Shown piece after piece: positions 45,589 to 55,900 of a stretch of DNA of 64,000 bases (position 1 is its first letter; each line of letters opens with the position of its first letter). Origin of the DNA: Fistularia commersonii (Eukaryota > Chordata > Actinopteri > Syngnathiformes > Fistulariidae); assembly GCA_037954325.1 (NCBI GenBank), contig JBBMNZ010000001.1, forward strand, positions 6,172,874-6,236,873, given 5' to 3'. Below the pieces are notes generated by a model, which had not been told where the DNA came from, did no database searches, and saw only the letters and a list, made by a program, of their open reading frames with translations. The translations under genes and the position numbers were made by a program.

Positions 45589-47444
45589 GCAAACAAGAGG
45601 GTCAGATTGTTTTTGATTATATTGGAGGTTTGGTTGGCGTTCACTTCAGCTGCCACACTATTGTTCCTGCTCAAACCTCCTATCAGGATAGGGCCAGCCA
45701 GAGTGATTTATTTTACATTTTCACAAATGAATTTTTACTTTTGAATGAACTTTTCCTAGTTTAGGGACAGCAGCCACACCCTGACCTGAATCACTGTGCA
45801 CCAGTCATGATGACTGGAAATGGATAAAACACACACACTTACACTTAGTGTAGTGAGAGTTGGGTACTTCAGTCATAGCTACTTCCCTCTTTCCCTCAAA
45901 AAAACACGATCATCACAGTTATGTCATATAAAGTTGATGGTCTTGAATTGCTATTATGGCAATAAACATCAATTCACGTGAATATATACTTTCTCTCTCT
46001 CTCTAGATATATTTCTAATTTTAAAACTGCAGGGAAGAATATAATGGTAATGCTACTAGACAATCATGAATAAAGAAATACAGCCTGTCAGAATCCCTTC
46101 AATCAATTTAGAGTGTGTGTTATTTATGGGATCTGCCACTGCAAGTGAATATAGAATATATATGGGAAGGTACTGAATGGAACATACATCTCTTGCATCT
46201 ATCACATCAGTGATGAGAACAGATGCCGTTCAGATGGAATGGCACAAATAATGGACCTCCTGCATGACATCAGCCTCTGGATCTATAAATACTCTTTCGC
46301 TTTTTGAAAGGGATAGCAAGAATGACGATAGGCTGATTTCTTTTATTGATTTATTTTTACAAAGAAGAGTACACATTTCATAAATGTGAAACTTTCCAGG
46401 TTGTTTTGACATTTAAATGCAAAATAATCAAAATTGTTTTTTGAGTGGCAGTTTTTCCTCATTATCGACTTATTTTGTCTCCCAAAACACAAAGGAGACT
46501 CTCAGTATTTATGGACATGAAAGCAGATTCCATGTTTGAGAAAAACTGCTTTGTTGAGGGTTAAATGTGTATCCCCATCACTGAAAAAACTGTTTGTTTT
46601 TCTTTAAAAAGGTAAAATTTCAGATATTTCTGTAAAGCTTTTCTTTGATTAACCAAGCCACAACATGCAAGCTGTTTGCTGTAAATCTCCTTTTATGCAT
46701 TTGTTATTGCATGTATGGTGTGATTTTGATGTAAATTTGAATCATGGGGTCGGATTTCATTGTTAATGTGGAACAACTCCCTGCTGGGGTGTTAAAATGT
46801 TCACATTTAATCCATATTAATCCCGTTATAAGTGGGGAAAGAGGGGTCAATACTGTCCTTGCTGATAGGGTTTATTTTCTCTGAGGAAAGCACACCAGCA
46901 CCCAGTGGCGGTTCTTGATTATATAACGCCTTCCTGGTTCCCCACCCGTCTACAGTGTATCCTCCCACCCAAAACACACACTCAACTGTTGTGTTTACAA
47001 ATCCACATGTTAGAGACTTTGCTCTTTTTTCTTTGCTCACTTTTTTTTTTTTTAAAGATACATACTAAGACTACTACAGTCATAAACTAAATAGGGACTC
47101 TTGAATATTCTGATTCAGATTCATAACATGGACAAAATCTGATAAGAATAGAATCAATAAAACATACTTAGCCTTCTAATACTATAATATGCAATTAAAT
47201 ACAACGCAATAGAATTTAAAATTCTTTTTCTGTTATGCACAAATCCCTCAAACATGAAATAAAAATCAGTATGATTTCTGTGGCAGCCTGTGCAAGTGAG
47301 GAGGACGCAGATGGCTCATTGTCCTGGCTGGCCGCAGAAGGTATCCCCAAAATATTTCAGAGGTCCCTCTTAATGTGCATTGGAAATACAATATATCAAT
47401 TACACAATTAAATCTCACAGTAGAGAAAACAATGGGGTTTGCAT

Positions 47445-47705
47445 ATCCTCCTGGTGTCTGTGTGGGTTTCCTGTGGGTTCACTGGGTCCCCCGACATGCT
47501 AAAAACATGTAGAGAGTTAATTGGAAAAAATTGGGAAAAAGGCAAGAGGGAATGGTTGCTTGTCTTCGTATGCGGCCCTGTGACTGACTGGCGACCGGTT
47601 CAGGGTGCACCCTGCCTTTCGGCCATCGAAAGCTTGGATAGCCACCAGAATGGCCTGTGACCCTTAGTGTTGGATGGACAGTAGATAATGGATGGATGGA
47701 TGAAA
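47445..47705 (-). repeat. Dispersed teleost repeat, near full length, reverse orientation
   Basis: On the plus strand it reads TGTGGGTTTCCTGTGGGTTC, AACATGTAGAGAGTTAATTGG, GACTGGCGACCGGTTCAGGG and a terminal GGATGGATGGATG tract. This is the reverse complement of the repeat type at 54799-55900 and shows its ATGG tail. Confidence 0.6.
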
Positions 47706-47994
47706 ATATAATAAAATAGACACCCCCTTGCGCCTTTTGTTATTTCACCTTTATGATATTTATTTGCATATTCTCATATTTAATTTAAAACTTAGTAATC
47801 CATAGTGTTGACTTCACGTGATTAATTTTGAAAATGTATTATTAGTATTTCATTATTATTACTGCATGTGTTTGATTATATAGAATTTACTTTTAAGTTT
47901 AGTTTCGTCCACCTCCATGGCAATTGAGGGAAGCGACAATTGACCACTAGGTGTCAGTCATGTAATAGTCACGGTGCGAAGAAGAAGAAAAAGA

Positions 47995-48021
47995 TTTTTT
48001 TTTTTTTTTTTTTTTTTTTTC
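47995..48021 (+). repeat. Poly-T tract upstream of POLR1B
   Basis: A long T run about 430 bases before the POLR1B start codon, next to an (AAG)-rich segment. Confidence 0.9.
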
Positions 48022-48339
48022 TTAAAAAAAACTGCGAGGGGAATATAACATGTATTTAACTTGGTGGTTCACAAGGAATCTCAAACATTAAACTGTATAT
48101 ATATATTTTTTTTTTCCTTAAGTTTTAATGATTTTTTTATATAATTCAAAATCGTTTATAAAGAACGTAAACTAGGGGGAACACTTTTGCATTCTGTTTT
48201 CGTGAATGAAGAACTTGGTTAGGCCTAAAATAACATTGAAATTTCTTCATATCTTTTGTTGCTTAAAAATAAACCAAATGTTATAGCATCTCTTGAGAAG
48301 GAAACTGGTGACGATGGAAAATTGAGAAGAAGAGGAAGA

Positions 48340-48449
48340 AGGGGAGGCGGAAGCAGACACTCACCTAGTTCCGGTACAAGACAGACGCACTTCCTGTGTC
48401 AGCACACACGTGCGGTAAACAAGCCGGTGCGTGCACCGGCGAGCTAAGC
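48340..48449 (+). promoter_or_regulatory. POLR1B proximal promoter/5'UTR with E-box and ETS-like sites
   Basis: Visible sites are CGGAAG near 48349, TACCGGAACT (minus strand, about 48367-48376), ACTTCCTG (48389-48396) and a perfect CACGTG E-box (48407-48412). A 7-bp inverted repeat (48423-48440) lies just before the ATG. ETS sites and CACGTG (MYC/MAX) are common in promoters of ribosome-biogenesis genes. The start site is not known, so part of this may be transcribed. Confidence 0.45.
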
Positions 48450-48623
48450 ATGGACTTTTCGACCAAATGGAGCAAACTGCCGACGGCCCCGAGCCTGAAA
48501 AACCTGAGCTCCGGATTCGGTGCCCTGGAAAAGACTCAGAATGGCGCCGTGCAGGACCTGACAAGGGCCCATGTCGAGTCTTTCAACCAGGCTGTGGGCG
48601 ACGGGCTCGGCCGCCTGGTGCAG
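48450..48623 (+). CDS. POLR1B: POLR1B exon 1
   Basis: The exon runs from the ATG to CAG before a weak GTCGGT donor, 58 codons, phase 0. Human RPA2 has the matching TRAHVESFN motif, seen here as LTRAHVESFNQAV. Confidence 0.9.
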
Positions 48624-51600
48624 GTCGGTGTGCCCGTCGTCCTTCGACATCACCGGACCTCATGCTAATCTGTTTTCATGTGTCCTTCCGTCGACACCGG
48701 AGCGTTTGTCCCGCATGAACAATTATAGTTAATGTGCAGAAATCTGACTTTACTGAGCCTAAATGTGTCGAACTTAAATTTTGTATGCCTTATATCGCGT
48801 GTTACTGACAAACTCCTTTCATTTAAAAAAAATCCTAGTTTCCCGTTACCTTAACTATTAGAGCGACGGCACACAAGACCGTCCTATGGGCTTGGTTTGT
48901 AAAGCTCTGATGTGAAATGTTAACACTGAAACAGCAAGATTAACGATTATTTATGATAAAAACTAACACGAAATTTTGAAATATAAAGGTGTGAGACGTT
49001 CAAAAGAAAATGTGGCCATACGTTATGAATTTTACCTGAAGTTAGCCTGTTTCTTTGGGGCGTAGTCACAATCTCCACATGTTTATATATTTTTAATAGT
49101 CCTATAACGTTTGTAAATGTTTTATCTGATGTCCAAACCTCAGCATCACTGATCTGACATCGAAATACATTAAATATTGAAAGAAGCTCTTGGTCGAGAT
49201 GATGAGTTTGCTTTTAGAATGGTTACTGTTGTAGTTTTTTTGCAAATAAGATATCCATGCGTTGTATTATTTCTTTTATCTCTCAAGGCTATCCAGCCCA
49301 TTGAGTTCACCTCAAGAAATGACAGGATCACCCTAGCTTTCGTCGACCTTGCCATTTTCAACCCGGTGGTCTCCAAAGGCAGCGTGTGTGTGGAGACGAA
49401 GGTGTTCCCGGCGGAATGTCGAGGGAGGAAGTGCTCGTACAAGGGCAAGATAGTGGTAAGTGTTAGCTGAACTGTGGTAGCCTGCCTGAGACGACTTAAA
49501 CCCACCCATCTTTTTGTCGTGGCAGGCGGACGTCAGCTGGTCGGTGAACGGGATCCCCAAAGGCATCATCAAGCAGGCCCTGGGCCAGTTGCCCATCATG
49601 GTGAAGTCCCAGCTGTGCAATCTGCACGGTATGACCCCCAGGCAGCTGGTCCAGCACCATGAAGAGGCTGAGGTTGGAGGCGTGTGCAGCACCAGCAAAC
49701 CCATGGGTGAGTCCGCCACAGTGCGTCCCAACAGTAATCGGTGTCTCATCTCTCAGGAAATGGGCGGGTACTTCATCGTCAACGGCATGGAGAAGGTGGT
49801 CCGCATGCTGATCATGCCAAGGAGGAACTATCCCATCGCCTTGTGCAGACCCAAGTGGAAGGGCAGGGGTCAGGGATACACTGAGTACGGTATGTTACGA
49901 AGACCCTTTCTGTATGCTTCTAAAGTCACCATTTGTATCAAGTCTAAGGGAATCAATTTTTTTGCCCCTGAAATATTTCTTCTGTTGTACCGATTTTATT
50001 TTGCTCATAACGGCCAGCCTCAAAAATTGACCAGTCCACCACTCAAAGTCAACAACGTATTGCATAAAATTTCCGACGGATTTGTAGGATAGTAAGAAAT
50101 GACAGTCGAAAAACTCTGCGGGAAACGCCCTGAAATTCAGTCCAAAGTCACCCCGATGGCAGAATATCAGCAAGGAGTTGTTGAAACGTCTTAGAAATTC
50201 CTAGAAAAATGCCGAAGTGCTGCGTCTCATTCATCACCTGTGCCCTGTGTCCCCAAGGTATTTCCATGCGCTGCGTGAAGGACGAGCACAGCGCCATCAA
50301 CATGAACCTGCACTACCTGGAGAACGGCACAGTGATGCTGAACTTCATCTACCAGAAGGAGCTCTTCTTCCTGCCCCTGGGCTTTGTGTTGAAGGTAGCC
50401 TTGCCGGGTCACCCGCCGTCCCCTCCAACCCTCATCTGATGGCGTCCCTGAGCCGTGTGTGTCCCCTCCCCCCTCAGGCGCTGGTCGACTTCACCGACTA
50501 CCAGATCTACCAGGAGCTGATCAAAGGCCGTGAGGACAACGCGTTCTACAAGAACTGCGTGGCGGAGATGCTGCGCCAGGTGATGGAGGCGGACTGCCTC
50601 ACCCGCCCCAAGGTGCTCAACTACCTGGGCGAGCGTTTCCGGGTGAAGCTGTACCTGCCCGAGTGGTACACCAACGAGCAGTGCGCCAACTACCTGTTCA
50701 AGTAGGTTCCCGCTCGCGCTGCGAGGTTTCGGGTGCGCCGCGTGGCCCGTAACGCCACCTTTTTTGATTTCCGCCGCAGCGAGTGCGTTTGCATCCACCT
50801 GCGGTCGGACATGGAGAAGTTCTACATGCTTTGCCTGATGACCCGGAAGCTCTTCTCTCTGGCCAAGCAAGAGTGCATGGAGGAAAACCCCGACAGCACT
50901 ACACTACAGGAGGTGCTCACGCCTGGCCAGCTCTACCTCATGTTTCTCAAGGTGAGGGTTCGATGCTGTGGAGGGAGGTGCGAGACAAGTTTGATTCAGG
51001 GGATCCTCTTCGTGTCCTCCCGACTGTCCCGTCTTCCTCCCGCTATCCAAAAAGGGAAGGCTGAAGTGTCTGTAGGTGTGTGTGATCAATTGTTTGGATG
51101 GGGTCTCGATTGACTGCTGTCCAGGTCGAACCCTGCCTCTCATTCAGTGCCGACAGCGTGGAAGACGGACGAATACCAGAGAAACCACCGTGAGTTGTAG
51201 AGTTCTGATCAATCAATCAATCAAACGCGGCGCTGCTGTCCGCAGGAGAGATTGACTGCCTGGCTGGGGTCAGTGAAGCTGTCCTTCGACAAAAGAGCGA
51301 GCAGACTGAGCGGCGGGTGGACTGCCGAGAACATGATAAAGATGTTCAACTCCGGGTCCGATTTGACAAAGTCCTTTGAGTACCTGTTGGCCACCGGGAA
51401 CCTGAGCTCCAAGACAGGTATCACACAACATTGAGCAGGGCAGTGGGAGGGGGAGACGCCGACGCCATTTTCCTGTGTAGCTAACCTGCGTCCTTGTGTG
51501 TGATCAGGTCTGGGCCTGCTGCAGAACAGCGGCCTGTGCGTCGTCGCCGACAAGCTCAACTTCCTCCGCTACTTGTCGCACTTCCGCTGCATCCACAGGG

Positions 51601-54520
51601 GGGCGGCGTTTGCCAAGATGAGGACAACAACGGTCCGCAAGCTGCTGCCCGAGTCGTGGGGCTTCCTGTGTCCGGTGCACACGCCCGACGGTGAGCCCTG
51701 CGGCCTCATGAACCACATGACAGCCCCCTGCGAGATCGTGTGCCAGTCCTGGTCCACCATGGCGCTGCCAGCGTTGCTCTGCACCCTGGGTGAGCCCCAC
51801 ACACGTTACATCACAGTAAATCACTTGTGTATTTTCTATACCTTAGGGAACTTTTATAAAGTTATTAAAAAGGAAATACCACCATTTTATAGGGTAAGAA
51901 ATTTACCTTTGAGTTGAAGTGATGAGTTAGCTGTTTTTTGTCTTTTTTTTTACAAAAGAAGATGAGTGTGATTGTGCGGGTTTGGATTTCCCCGTCAGGT
52001 GTGACTCCATTGGACGGGCGCCCCGGCGCCCCCATCGCTGACTGTTATCCCGTGATCTTGGACGGGGCTGTTGTCGGCTGGGTAGAAAACGATCTGGCCG
52101 CCGCTGTCGTTGACTCGCTGCGCCGTTTCAAGGTACGCGTCTGGTGGAGCGGCGCCACCGGGGCGCGCCGCGTGTGTTACAGTGAACCCGATGGTGACGT
52201 GATGCTCCCCCCAGGTGCTGAGGCAGAAAAAGATCCCTCCCTGGACAGAGATTGTTCTGATCCCCAAGACGGGGAAGGCCAGCTTGTACCCGGGGCTGTT
52301 CCTGTTTACCACCCCCTGCCGGATGGTTCGGCCCGTGCAGAACATCACCTTGGGGAAGCAGGAGCTGATAGGCACCTTAGAGCAGGTGAGGGAGGAAGGC
52401 AGGGGGGACTGTATCACATTGAAGGGTCATTTGACTCAGTCTCACTGTAATCAGTTTGAAAATATATTTGAGATAATCTATGTTAACCAACAGGTATTGT
52501 TTAGTCTGAGTCTTATCTGTCGATGCCAACGCTCACACGTCCAAAGAGCAGGCGCAGCAATGCCTCATGAGTTGATACATCAGCACTCGCTGGTGGATTA
52601 AGTAAACGCTGCATAAGGAAAAATGAGATTTGTAACACCTGTTCTAGTCCCAGCTAAATAATAATGTTGGAAAAAAAAACAAAAAAACAAACAAAAAAAA
52701 AACCCTCAATTGTCTCTCAAGGTTTCCGCGTTCTGCCATTGACCCCGGGTCTCCTTTGTACCGCCGCAGCTTTACACTAACGTGGCGGTCACAGCCGATG
52801 AGGTGGAGCCGGGTGTGACCACGCACCAGGAGCTCTTCCCAACCAGCATGCTCAGTGTGGTGGCCAACTTCATCCCCTACTCGGACCACAACCAGAGCCC
52901 CAGGAACATGTACCAGTGCCAGATGGGTACGTCAGATGGGGGTTGGGGGGAGCTGGCAGACGCCTGCGAGTTGGCAGGGTACGGATTTCCACAATTCCTT
53001 TCTCCCCCCCCCCACAGGTAAGCAGACAATGGGTACCCCGTTGCTCGCCTTCTTGGCCCGCTCCGACAACAAGTTGTACCGGCTGCAGACGCCGCAGAGT
53101 CCCCTTGTCCGGCCCTACATGTACGACCACTACTGTCTAGACAACTATCCCAGCGGCACAAACGCCATCGTGGCCGTCATCTCCTACACGGGCTATGACA
53201 TGGAGGATGCCATGGTGAGCGTGGAGTTAACAAATAAATCAGCAAAAGCCTTTTCACACGCAACCTCCTGAAAGACACCTCGGCCCGCAGATCGTGAACA
53301 AGTCGTCGTGGGAGAGGGGCTTCGCTCACGGCAGCATCTACAAGACCGAGCTGGTGGACCTGGCTGACAAGGTGCGGGGGGAAGACGCCGTGGTATTCGG
53401 CATCAAGCAAGGCGACCCCAAGGTCAGCGGCAAACTGGATGCGGATGGGCTGCCCTTCATTGGATCCACACTGAAGCACGGCGACCCCTACTACTGCTAC
53501 ACCAACCTGAACACCGGGCAGACCTCCGTCATCTACTACAAGTAAAGAGCCGCACACGGCGTCCGTTTTCAATTTGAAATAATGTCAGATGAAATAAGCG
53601 AAGTACCTTCATACTCCCGTCCTTCTCTTTTCCCCAGGAGCCAGGAGACCTGCGTGGTGGACAACGTGAAGGTCTGCAGCAACGATGGCGGCTCGGGCCG
53701 CCTCAAGCGTGTTTGCATCACCATGCGGGTGCCGCGGAACCCCACCATCGGCGACAAGTTTGCCAGCCGCCACGGCCAGAAGGGCATCCTGAGCCGGCTG
53801 TGGCCCACAGAGGACATGCCCTTCACCGAGAGCGGCATGACCCCGGACATCCTCTTCAACCCGCACGGCTTCCCCTCCCGCATGACCATCGGGATGCTCA
53901 TAGAAAGCATGGCGGGCAAGTCAGGCGCCCTGCACGGCCTGAGCTACGACGCCACGCCGTTTAACTTCTCTGAGAAGAACTCGGCCCTGGAGTACTTCGG
54001 GGAGACGCTCCGCGCCGGAGGCTACAACTACTACGGCACGGAGCGGCTCTACAGCGGCCTGAGCGGCCAGGAGCTGGAGGCGGACATCTTCATCGGGGTG
54101 GTGTACTACCAGCGGCTGCGCCACATGGTGTCGGACAAGTTCCAGGTGAGGACCACGGGGGCGCGGGACAAGGTGACGAACCAGCCGGTGGGAGGGAGGA
54201 ACGTCCAGGGCGGGATCCGCTTCGGGGAGATGGAACGGGACGCCCTGCTGGCCCACGGTGCCTCTTTCCTGCTCCACGACCGCCTCTTCAACTGCTCGGA
54301 CCGCTCGGTGGCCCAGGTGTGCCTCGACTGCGGCAGCCTGCTCTCTCCGCTCCTGGAGAAGCCGCCGCCGTACTGGTCAGCCACGCGCCACCGCAAGACC
54401 ATCTGCCTCCTGTGCAACAAGAGCGAATCCATCGACACCGTGTCCGTCCCGTACGTGTTCAGATACTTCGTCGCCGAGCTCGCCGCCATGAATATAAAAG
54501 TCAAACTGGACGTAAAGTGA
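48450..54520 (+). CDS. POLR1B: POLR1B, RNA polymerase I second-largest subunit (RPA2), 15 exons
   Basis: This is the beta-like core subunit of RNA polymerase I, which transcribes pre-rRNA in the nucleolus. Fifteen exons join in one frame to 1,133 residues; human RPA2 has about 1,135. The start MDFSTKWSKLPTAPSLKNL parallels the human start. Landmarks are MGGYFIVNGMEKVVRMLIMP (protrusion/lobe), GYDMEDAM (749-756), GDKFASRHGQKG (878-889, hybrid-binding region) and FNPHGFPSRMTIGMLIE. A C-terminal zinc site has C1068, C1071, C1096 and C1099. The protein ends YVFRYFVAELAAMNIKVKLD plus VK. The chain is intact. Introns are short (about 75-665 nt). It lies head to head with ST3GAL3 and tail to tail with KDM4A. 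Peptide wording identifies Pol I rather than the Pol II or Pol III paralogues. Confidence 0.97.
49288..49455 (+). CDS. POLR1B: POLR1B exon 2
   Basis: The acceptor is TCTCAAG and the donor GTAAGT; 56 codons. It encodes AIQPIEFTSRNDRITLAF and FPAECRGRKCSYKGKIV, homologous to the human YPAECRGRRSTYRGKL stretch. Confidence 0.95.
49526..49672 (+). CDS. POLR1B: POLR1B exon 3
   Basis: The acceptor is GTGGCAG; 49 codons, ADVSWSVNGIPKGIIKQ to QHHEEAE. The donor is the non-consensus GTTGGA. It is chosen because it alone keeps the frame and reproduces the HHEEAE-EMGGYF junction of the family. A stronger-looking GTGAGT at 49707 would shift the frame. Confidence 0.85.
49757..49889 (+). CDS. POLR1B: POLR1B exon 4
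   Basis: The acceptor is CATCTCTCAG and the donor G/GTATGT, phase 1. It encodes EMGGYFIVNGMEKVVRMLIM then PRRNYPIALCRPKWKGRGQG. This is a very conserved segment of the RPB2-like lobe. Confidence 0.95.
50258..50394 (+). CDS. POLR1B: POLR1B exon 5
   Basis: The acceptor is TCCCCAAG and the donor AAG/GTAGCC. It encodes ISMRCVKDEHSAINMNLHYL and FIYQKELFFLPLGFVLK, nearly identical to human RPA2. Confidence 0.95.
50478..50701 (+). CDS. POLR1B: POLR1B exon 6
   Basis: The acceptor is CCCCTCAG and the donor AA/GTAGGT. It encodes ALVDFTDYQIYQELIKGRED through NYLGERFRVKLYLPEWY to NYLF (residues 254-327). The preceding intron is only 83 nt. Confidence 0.95.
50780..50951 (+). CDS. POLR1B: POLR1B exon 7
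   Basis: The acceptor is GCCGCAG and the donor AAG/GTGAGG. It encodes ECVCIHLRSDMEKFYMLCLM then TRKLFSLAKQECMEENPDS and ends LYLMFLK (residues 329-385). Confidence 0.95.
51246..51417 (+). CDS. POLR1B: POLR1B exon 8
   Basis: The acceptor is GTCCGCAG and the donor G/GTATCA. It encodes ERLTAWLGSVKLSFDKRA through NMIKMFNSGSDLTKSFEYLL to LSSKT. This is one of the more divergent parts of the chain relative to human. Confidence 0.93.
51508..51789 (+). CDS. POLR1B: POLR1B exon 9
   Basis: The acceptor is TGATCAG and the donor G/GTGAGC. It encodes VVADKLNFLRYLSHFRC, HRGAAFAKMRTTTVRKLLPE and SWGFLCPVHTPDGEPCGLMN. The last is the universally conserved CPVHTPDG(E)PCGL signature of RNA polymerase beta-type subunits. 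Confidence 0.97.
51999..52132 (+). CDS. POLR1B: POLR1B exon 10
   Basis: The acceptor is CCCGTCAG and the donor AAG/GTACGC. It encodes VTPLDGRPGAPIADCYPVIL and VGWVENDLAAAVVDSLRRFK. Confidence 0.94.
52215..52385 (+). CDS. POLR1B: POLR1B exon 11
   Basis: The acceptor is CCCCCCAG and the donor CAG/GTGAGG; 57 codons. It encodes VLRQKKIPPWTEIVLIPKTG and LFTTPCRMVRPVQN. The intron before it is 82 nt. Confidence 0.95.
52770..52926 (+). CDS. POLR1B: POLR1B exon 12
   Basis: The acceptor is CCGCCGCAG and the donor G/GTACGT. It encodes VTTHQELFPTSMLSVVANFI and YSDHNQSPRNMYQCQM, highly conserved across RPA2. Confidence 0.96.
53018..53214 (+). CDS. POLR1B: POLR1B exon 13
   Basis: The acceptor CCCACAG follows a run of ten C. 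The donor is ATG/GTGAGC. It encodes KQTMGTPLLAFLARSDNKLY through QTPQSPLVRPYMYDHY to GYDMEDAM, the conserved core around the active centre. Confidence 0.96.
53291..53541 (+). CDS. POLR1B: POLR1B exon 14
   Basis: The acceptor is GCCCGCAG and the donor AA/GTAAAG. It encodes IVNKSSWERGFAHGSIYKTE to NLNTGQTSVIYY. The upstream intron is 76 nt, among the shortest in the gene. Confidence 0.96.
53638..54520 (+). CDS. POLR1B: POLR1B exon 15 (terminal, 883 nt)
   Basis: The acceptor is TTTTCCCCAG. The exon carries about a quarter of the protein: GDKFASRHGQKGILSRLWP, NPHGFPSRMTIGMLIESM, VSDKFQVRTTGARDKVTNQP and the zinc site C-X2-C/C-X2-C. The stop is TGA at 54518-54520. The large GC-rich last exon contrasts with the short exons upstream. 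Confidence 0.98.
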
Positions 54521-54596
54521 CCATCTGGTTGGGGGGGGGGTTATAGGAGGGACGACGGAGGAAATGGCCTTGTCAAATGAAGATTGTTATATTTTT

Positions 54597-54602
54597 AATA
54601 AA
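54597..54602 (+). terminator. POLR1B polyadenylation signal
   Basis: AATAAA lies 77 bases after the POLR1B stop codon, giving a very short 3'UTR. No competing gene lies on this strand. Confidence 0.7.
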
Positions 54603-54798
54603 AAAAGAATTACCTGACCAGTTTCCCGCTGAGTTGATCTTCTGGTGCCGCGACAGTCAGTTCCTCAGTTGGTGTATTCTGAGTGAATACAATTAACTGT
54701 AGAAAGTTTGCTCCCAGAGGCCCCGGGTGGATGCACACAAAAGTGCATGAATTTCAGCATCTCAAGGCTGGAATTTCATGCTAAGAGTTCATTTATTA

Positions 54799-55000
54799 TA
54801 CATCTATCGTCTGCCACTTATCCTATTCAACAACCTTTCTCTCATTCACACATCAGAGCAATTTTCTCAGTTGTTTCTAATGAAACTGCTGTGTGTTTTT
54901 GGTCTGCGGGAGGAAACCGGAGAACCCGGCGAAACTCACGCAGACTCAAGGAGAACATGCAAACTCCACATTGAAAGGCACCCTGTCAGAATCGGCCCAG
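54799..55000 (+). repeat. Dispersed teleost repeat, copy with GGAGGAAACCGG core
   Basis: A degenerate copy of a very common fish repeat: CTGCCACTTATCC start, an ATTCACAC block, TTTTTGGTCTGCGGGAGG, then GAGAACATGCAAACTCCACA. It lies just downstream of POLR1B. The family name is not assigned here. Confidence 0.6.
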
Positions 55001-55009
55001 GGTTCTTCA

Positions 55010-55149
55010 TTATCTTTACTGCTTATTCTTTAGTCAGGGTTGGAGCCTACCCCATCCAGCCTTGTTCACATGTGAAGAGACATACAAGCATTCACACATT
55101 ACACTAATCCACATCTGGGCACAATTTCAGATCTCCAATGTGCCTAATG
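55010..55149 (+). repeat. Left half of a second copy of the same dispersed repeat
   Basis: The sequence TTACTGCTTATTC, GGTTGGAGCCTACCCCATCC, CATTCACACATTACAC and AATTTCAGATCTCCAAT follows the order of the full repeat, then stops at the hAT insertion. Confidence 0.6.
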
Positions 55150-55796
55150 CAGGGGTCAGACTCGTGGGCCAATTGCGGCCCTCTGAACAATATTTTGTGG
55201 TCCCCTGCCTGAAATCAAATCTCTTTTTCTCGCATCTGGGGGTATTATATAGGGGTTCTCAAAAGAAAACGGGCAAGGGAAAAAATGAAAAAGTAACTTA
55301 GCAATGTATTTTTTCCTTCAAAATTTAAAAAAATGACTCAAATAAAGGTCCACTGACATTGTTAAAATTATTTCTATAAAAGACCCAAAATTGCTAGCAA
55401 AAAAAAAACAAAGCAAAATTAAGATTGATTTAATAACCAAAATAGCCTTGTAAACATTTAACTTTATACATGCTACCAATCAATTTTCTAATAAATTCTA
55501 GTGGCAATTTTTCTCACTGTGACTATTTTCTCTTAACTCAATATTTTTAGGGTGTAATTTTGTAATTTCATCTGTTTTTTAATATTCATTTTTAATACTA
55601 ATTCGTCATGTATTTTTTAGAGGAACGGTTCATGACAAAGATTTTTATTATTTACCTGTTAACCTCCTTTACACTAAAACAAAGGAAAAATTTGGACTTA
55701 GTGTTACTTCGAGGTAATGATTTTACTGGTCCGGCCCCCTTGATATCAAATTAGGCCGTTTGTGGCCCCCGGAGCAAAATGAGTTTGATACCCCTG
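55150..55796. mobile_element. hAT-like element, 647 bp, inserted in an older repeat
   Basis: The ends are CAGGGGTCAGACTC and (inverted) CAGGGGTATCAAACTC. The flanks GCCTAATG (55142-55149) and ATCTAATG (55797-55804) agree at 6 of 8 bases, a decayed 8-bp duplication. The sequence flanking it on both sides belongs to one dispersed teleost repeat, so the insertion is nested. No coding capacity is seen. Confidence 0.75.
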
Positions 55797-55900
55797 ATCT
55801 AATGCAATGTTTTTGGACTCTGGGAAAAGACTGGCAAACCTGGTGGAAAACCATGCAGACACAGGGAAAACATGCAACATCCACACAGATGAGACAAAGG
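55797..55900 (+). repeat. Right half of the interrupted dispersed repeat
   Basis: It resumes exactly after the hAT element: GTTTTTGGACTCTGGGAAAA, then ACACAGGGAAAACATGCAAC and ATCCACACAGATG. This completes the order begun at 55010-55149. Confidence 0.6.

Noticed and set aside
49707..49712. GTGAGT as the donor of POLR1B exon 3
   Set aside because: Using it would leave one extra base and shift exon 4 out of frame. GTTGGA at 49673 preserves both frame and the conserved junction.
50890..53600. Box C/D or H/ACA snoRNA in POLR1B introns
   Set aside because: I looked for a paired C box and D box with terminal stems, or a hinge plus ACA, and found no convincing set. Isolated TGATG or ACA motifs are expected by chance.
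53609..54504. Long minus-strand open frames opposite POLR1B exon 15
   Set aside because: They are antisense shadows of a GC-rich coding exon with strong third-position bias and show no family similarity.
53582..54520. A separate 312-residue protein starting at the ATG at 53582
   Set aside because: The first 18 or so residues are intron sequence upstream of the TTTTCCCCAG acceptor. The rest is POLR1B exon 15.
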